Shown here: positions 52,519 through 61,132 of the stretch, piece by piece
How positions within the stretch are numbered: the first letter of the stretch is position 1
How the letters are laid out: every line of letters starts with the position of its first letter
Origin: Pseudomonas sp. RC10
GTDB taxonomy: Bacteria > Pseudomonadota > Gammaproteobacteria > Pseudomonadales > Pseudomonadaceae
Direction: 5' to 3'
Length of the DNA: 64,000 bases
Assembly (NCBI RefSeq): GCF_038397775.1
Contig: NZ_CP151650.1
Coordinates: forward strand, 2,976,001-3,040,000
The notes under the pieces: model-generated
Told to the model about the DNA's origin: nothing
What the model saw: only the letters and a program-made list of their open reading frames with translations
Databases searched by the model: none
Translations under genes and position numbers: made by a program

Positions 52519-52824
52519 ATGAGCGACGTCCCGTACATTCTGCTGGTGAACGCAACGGTCAAGCCTGAATACCTGACCGAGGTACTGGAAGCCGCTGCCG
52601 TGACATTGGCACACACGCTCAAAGAGCCGGGCTGTGTGGCGTTTCATCAGACTGCTTATGCGCAGGACCCCACGCATCTGTGTTTCTTTGAATACTTTGC
52701 CTCGGAAGCGGCCCATGCCGAACACATGGCGCAGCCCTATACCCAGGCCTTCATGGCGCTGCTGGACGGCAAGCTGGTGACTGCACCGGACATGCAGCGA
52801 TTGACTCTGGCATACGCAGGCTGA
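52519..52824 (+). CDS. ABM-family protein (putative quinol monooxygenase)
   Basis: 101 residues. 'PYILLVNATVKPEYLTEVLE' followed by 'KEPGCVAFHQTAYAQDP', 'CFFEYFASEAAHAEHM' and 'QPYTQAFMALLDG' fit the YgiN-type ABM fold, for which quinol oxidation is known in E. coli. ATG 52519 follows an AAGG stretch. It is the last gene of the SDR-ABM operon. A role with quinols near three quinone/enone reductases is consistent. Confidence 0.85.
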   Translation: MSDVPYILLVNATVKPEYLTEVLEAAAVTLAHTLKEPGCVAFHQTAYAQDPTHLCFFEYFASEAAHAEHMAQPYTQAFMALLDGKLVTAPDMQRLTLAYAG

Positions 52825-53166
52825 CGGGATTGGCTGGGCGTGTGATCGGACAGGCCTGTTGCCGGAGCATCAGTGGCCTGCCTGATTACAGCGTGCAATA
52901 AAACCTCGCATTGCCCGAGATTCGTTGATCACCTTATCAAGGGCGATGGGCGAACTTCTCGGGCGACTGCGTTTGTTCAAATGCTATTGATGAACCGGTA
53001 GAACATAAAATGTTTTTGTTTCAGTGGGGCTTTCGAAATTGACCACTTTAAAGGTCCGATTTCTGTTCCATTGTTTTTTCATATGGGGCTGATGATTAAA
53101 AGCCAATGGCTGACAACTCCCGCACTCACCAGTATTCGGAGGCTATTAATAATAAATGAGGAAATA
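52825..53166. other. Non-coding gap upstream of katB, AT-rich
   Basis: About 340 bases, clearly more AT-rich than surrounding DNA, especially from 52980 on. It holds the catalase promoter, and probably an OxyR site by analogy with katB of Pseudomonas aeruginosa. I cannot identify a convincing four-part OxyR motif by eye. No open frame with a ribosome site is seen. Confidence 0.4.
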
Positions 53167-54702
53167 ATGTCCATGAGCCATAATCGTTCTCTCTGGAGCG
53201 CCTCCGTGCTCGCTGTTGCCATCGCCGCTTCATCTGCCGTTCATGCAGATCAACTCACGCGAGACAGTGGGGCCCCTGTTGGCGACAATCAAAACTCTCA
53301 AACGGCAGGCGATGCCGGTCCCGTATTACTTCAAGACTCCCACTTGATTGAAAAACTGCAGCGGTTTGATCGCGAGCGCATTCCCGAACGCGTCGTTCAT
53401 GCGAGGGGCACGGGGGCCTTTGGAGACTTCGAGCCGACTGCTGATCTGCATGACCTGACCGTCGCGCAAGTCTTTCAAGCCGGCAGCAAAACGCCGGTCT
53501 TTGTGAGATTTTCAACGGTCATGGGGTATCGGGGATCGCCTGAACAAGCCCGTGATCCCCGCGGTTTCGCCGTGAAGTTCTACACCTCACAAGGTAACTG
53601 GGACATGGTCGGCATTAACTGGCCGATCTTTTTTATCCGCGATGCCATCAAATTTCCCGACTTCGTTCATGCCAACAAACCCAGCGCGGTCACCGGCGTA
53701 CAAGATCCCAACCTGGCGTTTGACTTCTTCGCGCACACGCCAGAAGCCACCAATATGTTGACTCACCTTTATACCGTCGAGGGCATGCCGGATTCCTATC
53801 GTCACATGGATGGCTCGGCGGTCCATGCGTTCAAATTCATCAACGCTGATGGCGTGACCCATTATGTGAAGTTTGCCTGGAAGAGCCAGCAGGGCGTTCA
53901 TGGTTTCGAACCCAAACAAATCGGTGGTTCCATTGCGAATGACTGGAACTTGATGACCAATGATTTGTATGGCGCCATCAAAAAAGGTGACTTTCCCAAA
54001 TGGGATCTCTATGTCCAAGTGCTGACGCCGGGGGAGTTGGGCAAGTTTGATTTCGATGCGCTCGACGACACCAAAGTCTGGACCGGTGTGCCGGAACGAA
54101 AAGTCGGCACGCTGACGCTGAATAAAATTCCAGACAATTATTTTGAATCCACCGAAGAGTCGGCCTTTGCACCGTCACGTTTGGTCCCGGGAATTGAAGC
54201 ATCCGAAGACCGCATGCTTCAGGGGCGACTGTTCGCGTATGCGGATACCCAAATGTACCGGCTCGGCGCCAATTATCAGCAACTTCCCATCAACGCGCCG
54301 AAAACACCTGTCAGCAATAACAGCCAGGACGGTGCCTTGAATGCGAGTGGTCGTAAAGGCGAGATCAACTACGAACCGTCGGGCATCAAGGAACTCAGCC
54401 AGGACCCTAAATACAAAGACGCAGCGACGCCGGTCAGTGGGGTCACTCAGCAGCGCATGACCCAGAAACCGCGAAACTTCTTCCAGGCCGGTGAGTACTA
54501 CCGGGGCCTGTCCGAGAAGGACAAAGGCTTCCTGATTGAAGCCTTGAGCGCGGACCTGAACCACGTCACCAACGAGGCCAACAAGTACACGATGCTTTCG
54601 TACTTCTATAAGGCGGACGCCGGTTACGGCGGGCAGTTGGCGAAGGCGACCCACGCTGACGTCGAGCGCGTCAAGTCACTCGCAACTCGCCTGCAAGACT
54701 GA
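53167..54702 (+). CDS. katB: Periplasmic monofunctional catalase KatB with altered distal residue
   Basis: 511 residues. A signal peptide (SVLAVAIAASSAVHA) sends it to the periplasm. It converts hydrogen peroxide to water and oxygen. The start of the mature chain (LTRDSGAPVGDNQNSQTAG) and the catalase core match KatB. Distal His78 lies in 'ERVVHARGTG', and the haem-ligand Tyr358 in 'RLFAYADTQMYR'. At the distal Asn the family has VGNN-xPxFF; here the sequence is VGIN-WPIFF, so Ile150 replaces that Asn. ATG 53167 has GAGGA upstream. It is followed by ankB, as in P. aeruginosa. Codon use is more AT-rich than its neighbours. Confidence 0.92.
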   Translation: MSMSHNRSLWSASVLAVAIAASSAVHADQLTRDSGAPVGDNQNSQTAGDAGPVLLQDSHLIEKLQRFDRERIPERVVHARGTGAFGDFEPTADLHDLTVAQVFQAGSKTPVFVRFSTVMGYRGSPEQARDPRGFAVKFYTSQGNWDMVGINWPIFFIRDAIKFPDFVHANKPSAVTGVQDPNLAFDFFAHTPEATNMLTHLYTVEGMPDSYRHMDGSAVHAFKFINADGVTHYVKFAWKSQQGVHGFEPKQIGGSIANDWNLMTNDLYGAIKKGDFPKWDLYVQVLTPGELGKFDFDALDDTKVWTGVPERKVGTLTLNKIPDNYFESTEESAFAPSRLVPGIEASEDRMLQGRLFAYADTQMYRLGANYQQLPINAPKTPVSNNSQDGALNASGRKGEINYEPSGIKELSQDPKYKDAATPVSGVTQQRMTQKPRNFFQAGEYYRGLSEKDKGFLIEALSADLNHVTNEANKYTMLSYFYKADAGYGGQLAKATHADVERVKSLATRLQD

Positions 54703-54763
54703 GTCGGCGTTGAGAACGGCCATCGCGTCGGGCACTGACGCGATGGTCTTGAGGAGATGATCC

Positions 54764-55417
54764 ATGCACACCTATTCCCGTCGCCGAATCGGCTTCGTTG
54801 TTGCTGCACTGGTGCTGTTGGCGGGTCTTTCGTGGGTGGGACTGCGCGTCAGCCACCTGCTTGTGCCCGATTTCTGGCTGCCCTCGACCCCCGAGCACCT
54901 GGTCAGCGAGGAACGCCCCGTGCAGGTGAATCCGCATATCTATGATCAGCAATGGTTCGACGCCGCCCGTGCGGGGCGAACCGACATCAGCCGGGCGCTG
55001 ATTGACGCCGGTTTTCCGGTGAACAGCCAGAGTGGCGAGGGTTACACCGCGCTGGTGTTGGCGACCTACCACGGACAGACCGACGAGGTCAGGTTGCTGC
55101 TCGGCGCCGCCGCCGACCCTTGTATCCCCGACCACAACGGCAACACCGCGCTGATGGGCGCGTTGTTCAAGGGAGAAATGGCCATGGCGAAGTTGCTGGT
55201 TGATCGTTGCGCCATCGATCAGACCAACAACAGCGGCCAAACCGCGCTGGCCTTCGCGGCGCTGTTCGGGCGTCTGGATTTCGTGCCCGAGTTAATCGCC
55301 CAGGGTGCCGATCTGAACCACCAGGACGCACGGGGCGAAACCGCGCTGAGTATCGTGATGGGGCAGGGCAATGAGATCGCCGCCGCTGCGTTGCGTCGCC
55401 GTGGGGCGACGGAATGA
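54764..55417 (+). CDS. ankB: AnkB-like ankyrin-repeat membrane protein
   Basis: 217 residues. One N-terminal membrane helix (GFVVAALVLLAGLSWVGLRV) anchors a periplasmic ankyrin domain of about four repeats: 'YTALVLATYHGQTDEVRLLL', 'NTALMGALFKGEMAMAKLLV', 'QTALAFAALFGRLDFVPELI' and 'ETALSIVMGQGNEIAAAALR'. In P. aeruginosa AnkB is co-transcribed with KatB and needed for full KatB activity. The 61-base gap after katB fits the same operon. GAGGAG lies upstream of the ATG. Confidence 0.92.
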   Translation: MHTYSRRRIGFVVAALVLLAGLSWVGLRVSHLLVPDFWLPSTPEHLVSEERPVQVNPHIYDQQWFDAARAGRTDISRALIDAGFPVNSQSGEGYTALVLATYHGQTDEVRLLLGAAADPCIPDHNGNTALMGALFKGEMAMAKLLVDRCAIDQTNNSGQTALAFAALFGRLDFVPELIAQGADLNHQDARGETALSIVMGQGNEIAAAALRRRGATE

Positions 55418-55437
55418 AACAACGCGTTCCCGCTCGC

Positions 55438-55908
55438 TCACTCCATCAGTTTTCGGCTGAATTTGGTTTCCATCACGATATGCGACGAGGTGTGCGCGAC
55501 GCCCTTGATCATGTTGATCCGGATCAACTCGGCGTTGAGGTCGCTCAGGGTTGAGGTGGCCAAATGAATGATGAAGTCCGACTCCCCCGACACGGCGTAA
55601 ACGGCTTGCACCGCATCCATTTTGCGCAGGGAAGTCATCACATCGGTGTAGCTCTTGTTGGTGCACGAGGTCATGGTGAAGCAGTTGATGGTCTGTTGGA
55701 GACGATCCTGGTCGATGCGCACGCTGTAGCCGGTAATGACCCCGGCTTTTTCCAGACGGGTGATGCGCTCCTGCACGGACGAGCGCGACACGCCCAGCTT
55801 GCGTGCCAACGAGGCGGTGGGTTCCCGGGCATTGGCTTGCAAAAGGCTGAGCAGTTGTCGGTCTTTGTCGGTCAGGTTGAACAGCGGACCGGGGGTAGGC
55901 GCATCCAT
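55438..55908 (-). CDS. Lrp/AsnC-family regulator
   Basis: 156 residues. N-terminal HTH 'SLARKLGVSRSSVQERITRL', C-terminal RAM ligand-binding domain with 'AVSGESDFIIHLATSTL'. ATG 55908 follows AAGGA by eight bases. It is the last gene of the leftward transporter/oxidase cluster, 26 bases after the FAD gene, so it probably regulates that cluster in response to its amino acid or amine. It converges with ankB, only 20 bases apart. Confidence 0.9.
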   Translation of the reverse strand: MDAPTPGPLFNLTDKDRQLLSLLQANAREPTASLARKLGVSRSSVQERITRLEKAGVITGYSVRIDQDRLQQTINCFTMTSCTNKSYTDVMTSLRKMDAVQAVYAVSGESDFIIHLATSTLSDLNAELIRINMIKGVAHTSSHIVMETKFSRKLME

Positions 55909-55934
55909 GAAAACGTCCTTGGCCTTGCTCTGAT

Positions 55935-57242
55935 TCAGGGGTGAGAAACCGCTTTGCGCTGTGACCGGCTTTCCTGAAAGAAATCCATGATCTTCAGCCC
56001 GGCGTAAACCGTTTGGGCCGCCGCGGGCCCGAGAGGACCACCGTTCCATTGCAGTCCGTACGCATCGAACAACCGGTAGCGATCGCTTTCGCCGCAAATG
56101 GCTTCGGCGATCACGCGTCCGCCAATGGGCGCAGTGTTCATACCATGGCCGCCGAACGAGGTACAAGCCCAGAGCCCCGTGCCCAGTGAGGCGATGTGAG
56201 GCATCTTGTGCCGGGCATAGCCCATCAGCCCCGACCAGGCTTTATCGATCTTCACCCCTTTCAACTGCGGGTAGACGTCGAGAATATCGGCCGTCAACAA
56301 CTGCCCCAGGCGCTTTTCATCCTGCAGGTTTTTGGTGGTGATGCGCCCGCCCCAGAGCAAACGATCGCCATCAACGACCCGGTAATAATCGGAGGCCCGA
56401 CGATTGTCGCCCACCGCATCGCGGGTGTTCACTGCTGCCGCCAACCGCGGCCCAAGGTGTTCGGTCAGGACAGCGTAGGTGGCGATGGGCAGAAACGCGC
56501 CGCGCAGCTTGCCGAACTCGGGGCCGCCATACCCGCCGCAGCAATACACCACATCGCCGCACTCGACGCTGCCCTTATCCGTGATCACCCGATGCCCGCC
56601 GTCCCGGCGCTCGACCCGGACCATCGGCGACTGTTCGTAAATCGCGCCGCCGCTGCGTTCAATGAGCCCGGCCAGGCCGAGGCAATAATTCAAGGGGTGA
56701 AAATGGAAACCGTGGGTGTCCCGAAGTGCCTGAAAGTAGCGGTCGGTTTTCAGCCGTTCACGTACCGCATCGCGATTCAGGTAGTCGAGATGAAAGTCGA
56801 AGTCCGTGGCCATTTTGTCCTGCAGTCGCCGCAGGCTGTCGGCATCGTCGTAGCGGATCACGCTCAGCTTTCCCGTCGTGGGTGAACAGCCGGGCAGGGC
56901 GTGTCGGGCGATGGTCTCACGCACGATATCGACCCCTTCCAGCGACAGTTTGAACAGCGCGGCAGCGGTGGTTTTCCCGCAGCGTCGTTCGATGGCCGAC
57001 ATGCCTTCGGACCAACCCTGAAGCACGAAGCCGCCATTGCGCCCTGACGCGCCCCATGCCACTCGGCCAGCGTCGAGCAACGCGACAGTCTTGCCTCGTG
57101 TCAGCAGTGCCCAGGCCGTGCTCAACCCTGCCAGCCCTGCGCCGACCACGCAGACATCGGCGCGCACGTTGCCTGACAGCGCAGGCCGCGAGGGCGTGTC
57201 CTGCATCGTCGCGGTGTAATAGTTGTTGTTATAGGTGAACAT
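55935..57242 (-). CDS. FAD-dependent oxidoreductase, DAO family (PuuB-like)
   Basis: 435 residues. FAD-binding 'VCVVGAGLAGLSTAWALLTR' near residue 30, then 'WGASGRNGGFVLQGWSEG', the diagnostic region of gamma-glutamylputrescine oxidase and related amine/amino-acid oxidases. The C-terminus has 'WSGLMGYARHKMPHIASLG' and 'CTSFGGHGMNTAPIGGRVIA'. It oxidises an amine or imino acid with release of ammonia or an aldehyde. It lies between the ABC transporter genes and the Lrp gene. A longer start up to 57356 has no ribosome site. Confidence 0.9.
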   Translation of the reverse strand: MFTYNNNYYTATMQDTPSRPALSGNVRADVCVVGAGLAGLSTAWALLTRGKTVALLDAGRVAWGASGRNGGFVLQGWSEGMSAIERRCGKTTAAALFKLSLEGVDIVRETIARHALPGCSPTTGKLSVIRYDDADSLRRLQDKMATDFDFHLDYLNRDAVRERLKTDRYFQALRDTHGFHFHPLNYCLGLAGLIERSGGAIYEQSPMVRVERRDGGHRVITDKGSVECGDVVYCCGGYGGPEFGKLRGAFLPIATYAVLTEHLGPRLAAAVNTRDAVGDNRRASDYYRVVDGDRLLWGGRITTKNLQDEKRLGQLLTADILDVYPQLKGVKIDKAWSGLMGYARHKMPHIASLGTGLWACTSFGGHGMNTAPIGGRVIAEAICGESDRYRLFDAYGLQWNGGPLGPAAAQTVYAGLKIMDFFQESRSQRKAVSHP

Positions 57243-57322
57243 GAAAACCGTTGTCCTTTTTGCTGGGCGCAGGCGTCCAGGACGCCACGTCGAGGACGGG
57301 CGCCTGTACGGTCTGATGGGGG

Positions 57323-58162
57323 TTATTGCACTTGCGTGAGGTCGGCGCCGTACCATTTTTCGGACAGCTGCTTCAGCGTCCCGTCGGCTTTCATGTCGGC
57401 GACGATCTTGGTCAACGTGCTGTTGAACGCTTCATCGCCCTTGTCGACGGCAATGGCCAGCGGTTCGTAGTAAGCCGGTTTGCCCTCCACGCGCACGATG
57501 GGATAGCCGTTCTTGACCGCCGCCACGATGGTGGGCAGGGCGGACAAGGTCGCATTCAGCCGGACGCCATTGCCCATTCGCAGATCATCCAGCGGGCCCA
57601 TGCTGTCGCCATAGGTTTTCACTTCACCGGGCGTGACGTCGTAGGTGAACGACGGCACGTCCGCCGCGTCGATCTTCAGGCGCCGATTGATGTAATCCTC
57701 GGACGTCGTTCCCGCTTCGACGCCGATGATCTTGCCGTTCAGGTCCGCAGCCTGGGTGCCGGCAGCATCCTTGTGCACAGCGAATACGTACGGGGTGTAG
57801 TAATAGATGGCCGGGAAATCCAGCACGCGACCGCGCTCGGTGGTCGGGGTCATGGAACCGACTGACAGGTCCCAGCGGTTCGACCAGCGCCCGGCCGTGA
57901 TGACCCCGTATTCGGGAGTCACGAACTCGGCCTTGCTGCCCAACCGTTTGCCGATTTCGTTCGCCACGTCGATGTCGAAGCCTTGCAGTGTGTTGTCCGG
58001 ACCGAGGAAAGACTGGGGTGGCCAGTTGGCGGCCGTGGCGACCTTGATCACCTTGGTCTGGTGAACCCGGTCGAGGGTCGCGCCTGCCCAGGCGCCTCCG
58101 GTGGCCAACATGACGGCAGTGGTGACAGCAGCGGTCGCGAAGAAACGCGTGAACGGGATCAT
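57323..58162 (-). CDS. Periplasmic amino acid/amine-binding protein of an ABC importer
   Basis: 279 residues with signal peptide ('FFATAAVTTAVMLATGGAWA'). It is a family 3 solute-binding protein: 'VIKVATAANWPPQSFLGPDN', 'GFDIDVANEIGKRLG' and 'WSNRWDLSVGSMTPTTERG'. ATG 58162 has AGGAG eight bases upstream. It follows the ATPase gene by 70 bases and feeds the permease encoded two genes upstream. The ligand is unknown, probably a polar amino acid or derivative that the FAD oxidase uses. Confidence 0.92.
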   Translation of the reverse strand: MIPFTRFFATAAVTTAVMLATGGAWAGATLDRVHQTKVIKVATAANWPPQSFLGPDNTLQGFDIDVANEIGKRLGSKAEFVTPEYGVITAGRWSNRWDLSVGSMTPTTERGRVLDFPAIYYYTPYVFAVHKDAAGTQAADLNGKIIGVEAGTTSEDYINRRLKIDAADVPSFTYDVTPGEVKTYGDSMGPLDDLRMGNGVRLNATLSALPTIVAAVKNGYPIVRVEGKPAYYEPLAIAVDKGDEAFNSTLTKIVADMKADGTLKQLSEKWYGADLTQVQ

Positions 58163-58232
58163 GGGTAAGCTCCTGGTGTCCGAAATGGTTTTTGTTGTTT
58201 TCGGTGAACGTTGCAAGGTGCGGTGAAGCCTC

Positions 58233-59003
58233 TCAGTGGCTGAGAATCTGCGACAGAAACTCCCGGGCACGCGGGTGCTGAGGGTTGTCGAAAAAATCGG
58301 TGGGGCGGGCCTGCTCGATGATCGCGCCCTGATCCATGAAGATGATGCGATCGGCCACCCGACGGGCGAACCCCATTTCATGGGTCACGCACACCATGGT
58401 GATGCCGTCCTGGGCCAGTTCGCCCATCACATCCAGAACCTCCTTGACCATTTCCGGGTCGAGTGCCGAGGTGGGCTCGTCGAACAGCATGATGCGCGGC
58501 CGCATGCAGAGAGCCCGGGCAATGGCCACACGCTGTTGTTGACCGCCCGAGAGCTGGCCGGGGTATTTATCGGCCTGGTTCCTGATCCGCACGCGGTCGA
58601 GGTATTCATACGCCAGTTCGCGGGCTTTCGATTCGCTGAGCTTGCTCACAAGGCGCGGCCCGAGCATGAGGTTTTCCAGCACGGTCATGTGCGGGAACAG
58701 GTTGAACTGCTGAAACACCATGCCGATCTGGCGACGAATCCCCGCCACGCAGGTGGCATCGCGGGTCAGCTCGACGCCGTCGATGAACACGTGTCCTTTC
58801 TGGAAATCCTCCAACAGATTAAGACAGCGGATCAGCGTGGACTTGCCGGAGCCCGAAGGGCCGCACACCACGACGATTTCACCGGGCGCGATGTGCAGGT
58901 CGATCCCCTTGAGCACGTGAAAGTCGCCGTACCACTTGTGCATGTCCTGGATCGAGACAGCCGGATACGCCGCCGACGCGAGGGAAACGGAGGGCTGATT
59001 CAT
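58233..59003 (-). CDS. ABC importer ATPase, polar amino acid type
   Basis: 256 residues. Walker [11 protein letters not shown]-loop '[20 protein letters not shown]', signature [15 protein letters not shown], Walker [17 protein letters not shown] and H-loop '[20 protein letters not shown]'. This is the GlnQ/HisP/ArtP subfamily. ATG 59003 follows AGGAG by eight bases. It lies 14 bases after the permease gene and before the binding-protein gene. Confidence 0.95.
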   Translation of the reverse strand: MNQPSVSLASAAYPAVSIQDMHKWYGDFHVLKGIDLHIAPGEIVVVCGPSGSGKSTLIRCLNLLEDFQKGHVFIDGVELTRDATCVAGIRRQIGMVFQQFNLFPHMTVLENLMLGPRLVSKLSESKARELAYEYLDRVRIRNQADKYPGQLSGGQQQRVAIARALCMRPRIMLFDEPTSALDPEMVKEVLDVMGELAQDGITMVCVTHEMGFARRVADRIIFMDQGAIIEQARPTDFFDNPQHPRAREFLSQILSH

Positions 59004-59017
59004 TGTCGTGCTCCTGA

Positions 59018-59983
59018 TCAGCGATGGGCGCGGTTGAAGTGTTTTTCCATCCGTGCCTGAACCGTTTCCAGCACGATGGACAGCAGCCAATACAGCACGG
59101 CAGCGGTGATGAGCATTTCCAGGTGACGGAATTCGGCGCGGCCTTGGGTGCGGGCGAGGAACATCAGCTCCCACACCCCGATTACTGATACCAGCGAACT
59201 GTCCTTGAGCATCGAGATGAACTGATTGCCGGTCGGCGGGATGATCAGCCGCATGGATTGCGGGAGGATCACCCGGGTCATGGTCTGGAACGGCGTCAGG
59301 CCAATGGCCCGTGAAGCCTCCCACTGTCCACGGGAAATGCTGCTGATCCCCGCGCGGAAAATTTCTGTCATGTAGGCGCCGTAGCACAGCGACAGCGCGA
59401 GAATCCCCGCGGGCACTGCGCCGACCACATAGCCCAGCTGCGGGATGCCGAGGTAGATCAGGTAAATCTGAATCAGCAGCGGGACGCCGCGAAAGAACGA
59501 GGTGTAAAAACTGGCGATGGCAATGGCGAAGCCGTTGGACGACAGCCGGGCCGTGGCACCCAACAACGCCAGCACGAACGCGATGGCAATGGAAATGGCG
59601 GACACGTAGACGGTAGTGAACACCCCTTGGGTGATCATGAAGCCGACCTTGGTGGCGATGAAGCTGTAAGACAGATTGAATGTGTCGAAGAACAGCAGGA
59701 ACAGCACCAGCAGCTCGCACCAGACCGTGATGATCTGCGCCCGTAGCGGAAAACGGCCGAGCATGAACAGATTCAGCATGGCGGTGAGGGTGAAGGTCCC
59801 GCCCACGGCGATGTTGCGTGCCAACGGCGATTCCAGATCGAGAACGATGGGGCCCATCAGGTGCGAGAGCCGGCTTTCGCCAACGCCGCACAGGAGGGTG
59901 ATGCAGAAAATGACAGCGGCGATGGCGCCCATGAACACGATACTGTCAGTGAAACGAGCCTTGATGATGTGATCCTTGTACAT
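59018..59983 (-). CDS. ABC importer permease, polar amino acid type
   Basis: 321 residues. It has an N-terminal extension with additional helices (~15-110), then the HisM/GlnP core with '[20 protein letters not shown]' and the EAA loop '[20 protein letters not shown]'. The longer N-terminus may mean it acts as a homodimer without a partner permease; no second permease gene is present. ATG 59983 is preferred because the GAGG before ATG 59992 is only one base away from it. It is first in the leftward operon. Confidence 0.9.
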   Translation of the reverse strand: MYKDHIIKARFTDSIVFMGAIAAVIFCITLLCGVGESRLSHLMGPIVLDLESPLARNIAVGGTFTLTAMLNLFMLGRFPLRAQIITVWCELLVLFLLFFDTFNLSYSFIATKVGFMITQGVFTTVYVSAISIAIAFVLALLGATARLSSNGFAIAIASFYTSFFRGVPLLIQIYLIYLGIPQLGYVVGAVPAGILALSLCYGAYMTEIFRAGISSISRGQWEASRAIGLTPFQTMTRVILPQSMRLIIPPTGNQFISMLKDSSLVSVIGVWELMFLARTQGRAEFRHLEMLITAAVLYWLLSIVLETVQARMEKHFNRAHR

Positions 59984-60005
59984 CGCGTGCATGCCTCAGG
60001 GTGAA

Positions 60006-60025
60006 CCCCATTTGTTGTTGTGGGG
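60006..60025. promoter_or_regulatory. Candidate operator upstream of the transporter operon
   Basis: CCCCA-N10-TGGGG dyad, 23 bases upstream of the permease start. It is possibly a site for the Lrp protein encoded at the end of the operon. Confidence 0.3.
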
Positions 60026-60216
60026 CCATTATGAGGGCGCGATTTGCCGGGCGGCAGCCTACGATTTAACGGTTGTCAGGCTTTGTTATCGAACAATCGC
60101 AGGTCAGACCCCTACATCTGACGGTTCGGGGTGTCATGTTGAGTGGGAAAGAGTCGCAGGCTTCACAGCGTCCCGTGTCGAATGCTCAAGCACCCGTTAG
60201 CGGGATGCCTGGATGC

Positions 60217-61104
60217 TCAGCGGTTCAGCACCTCCAACACCGCATCGGCGAACACGGCGGGTGCTTCTTGCGGGACGTTATGACCCACGCCCGGCAGCAC
60301 CTGTCTGCGCACCTTCGCGCTGAAGCCTTTCACGGCAGCCGCGTCATCCCGCTTCGACGAGACCCCATCATCGGCCCCGCTCAGAATCACGCTCGGCACC
60401 GAAATCGGGGGCCGTTGCGCCAGTTGGCGTTCGATCTCGGCGTAACGGGGATCGCCCTCGACCAACCCGAACCGGTGGCGGTAGGAGTGGGTCACGACGT
60501 CGACAAAGTCCGGGTTGGAAAACGAATCCGCGCTCGCCTCATAGGTCCCATCGCTGAATGTCCAACTGGGCGACCACTGTTCCCACAGCAGGCGACAGAA
60601 TGCTTTGCCATTGGCCTTTAGCCCGGTATATCCACGCTCGCCATGGAGGTAATACTGATACCAGAGACGATGCTCGGTCCGGGGTGAAGAGGGCGTGTTG
60701 GCGGCGGCAATGTCCTGAATGTTGTAGCCCGGATCACCGCTTACCAGGCCGATCACGCGCTCGGGCCACAACGCTGCGACGACACACGCCGCGCGGCCAC
60801 CCCAGTCGTAACCCGCCAGCACCGCACGTTCGATGTTCAGCGCGTCAAGCAAGGCCAGCAAATCGGCGCCGAGGGCGGCCTGTTCACCGGAACGAAGCGT
60901 GGACCCATCGAGAAAACGCGTGGGGCCGTAGCCCCGCAAGTACGGCACGATGCAACGGCAACCCGCGTCCGCGAGCCGTTTCGCGACCTCGTCATAGGCG
61001 CGAACGTCGTAAGGAAATCCGTGCAGCAGCACCACGACTGGCCCGTCGGCAGGGCCGCTTTCGAGGTAGGCGATACTCAGCACGCCTGCTGTGATCTGTT
61101 TCAT
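60217..61104 (-). CDS. Alpha/beta hydrolase, epoxide-hydrolase-like
   Basis: 295 residues. Oxyanion 'LLHGFPYDVRAYDE', 'PYLRGYGPTRF', and the nucleophile in 'GYDWGGRAA', where Asp replaces the usual Ser; this is the epoxide hydrolase/haloalkane dehalogenase type. The general-base His is in 'LPGVGHNVPQEAP'. Cap tyrosines are visible in 'RLWYQYYLHGERGY'. No halide-stabilising Trp next to the nucleophile decides for a dehalogenase. It is monocistronic, upstream of the transporter operon and downstream of mcrC, on the same strand. Confidence 0.88.
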   Translation of the reverse strand: MKQITAGVLSIAYLESGPADGPVVVLLHGFPYDVRAYDEVAKRLADAGCRCIVPYLRGYGPTRFLDGSTLRSGEQAALGADLLALLDALNIERAVLAGYDWGGRAACVVAALWPERVIGLVSGDPGYNIQDIAAANTPSSPRTEHRLWYQYYLHGERGYTGLKANGKAFCRLLWEQWSPSWTFSDGTYEASADSFSNPDFVDVVTHSYRHRFGLVEGDPRYAEIERQLAQRPPISVPSVILSGADDGVSSKRDDAAAVKGFSAKVRRQVLPGVGHNVPQEAPAVFADAVLEVLNR

Positions 61105-61132
61105 GTGTCGCTCCCATGCTCAATTGACGCGA

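Noticed and set aside
52825..53166. OxyR-like motif upstream of katB
   Set aside because: Some ATAG/CTAT-like pieces exist, for example near 52983, but the regular four-part spacing is not present by eye; OxyR control remains only an analogy.
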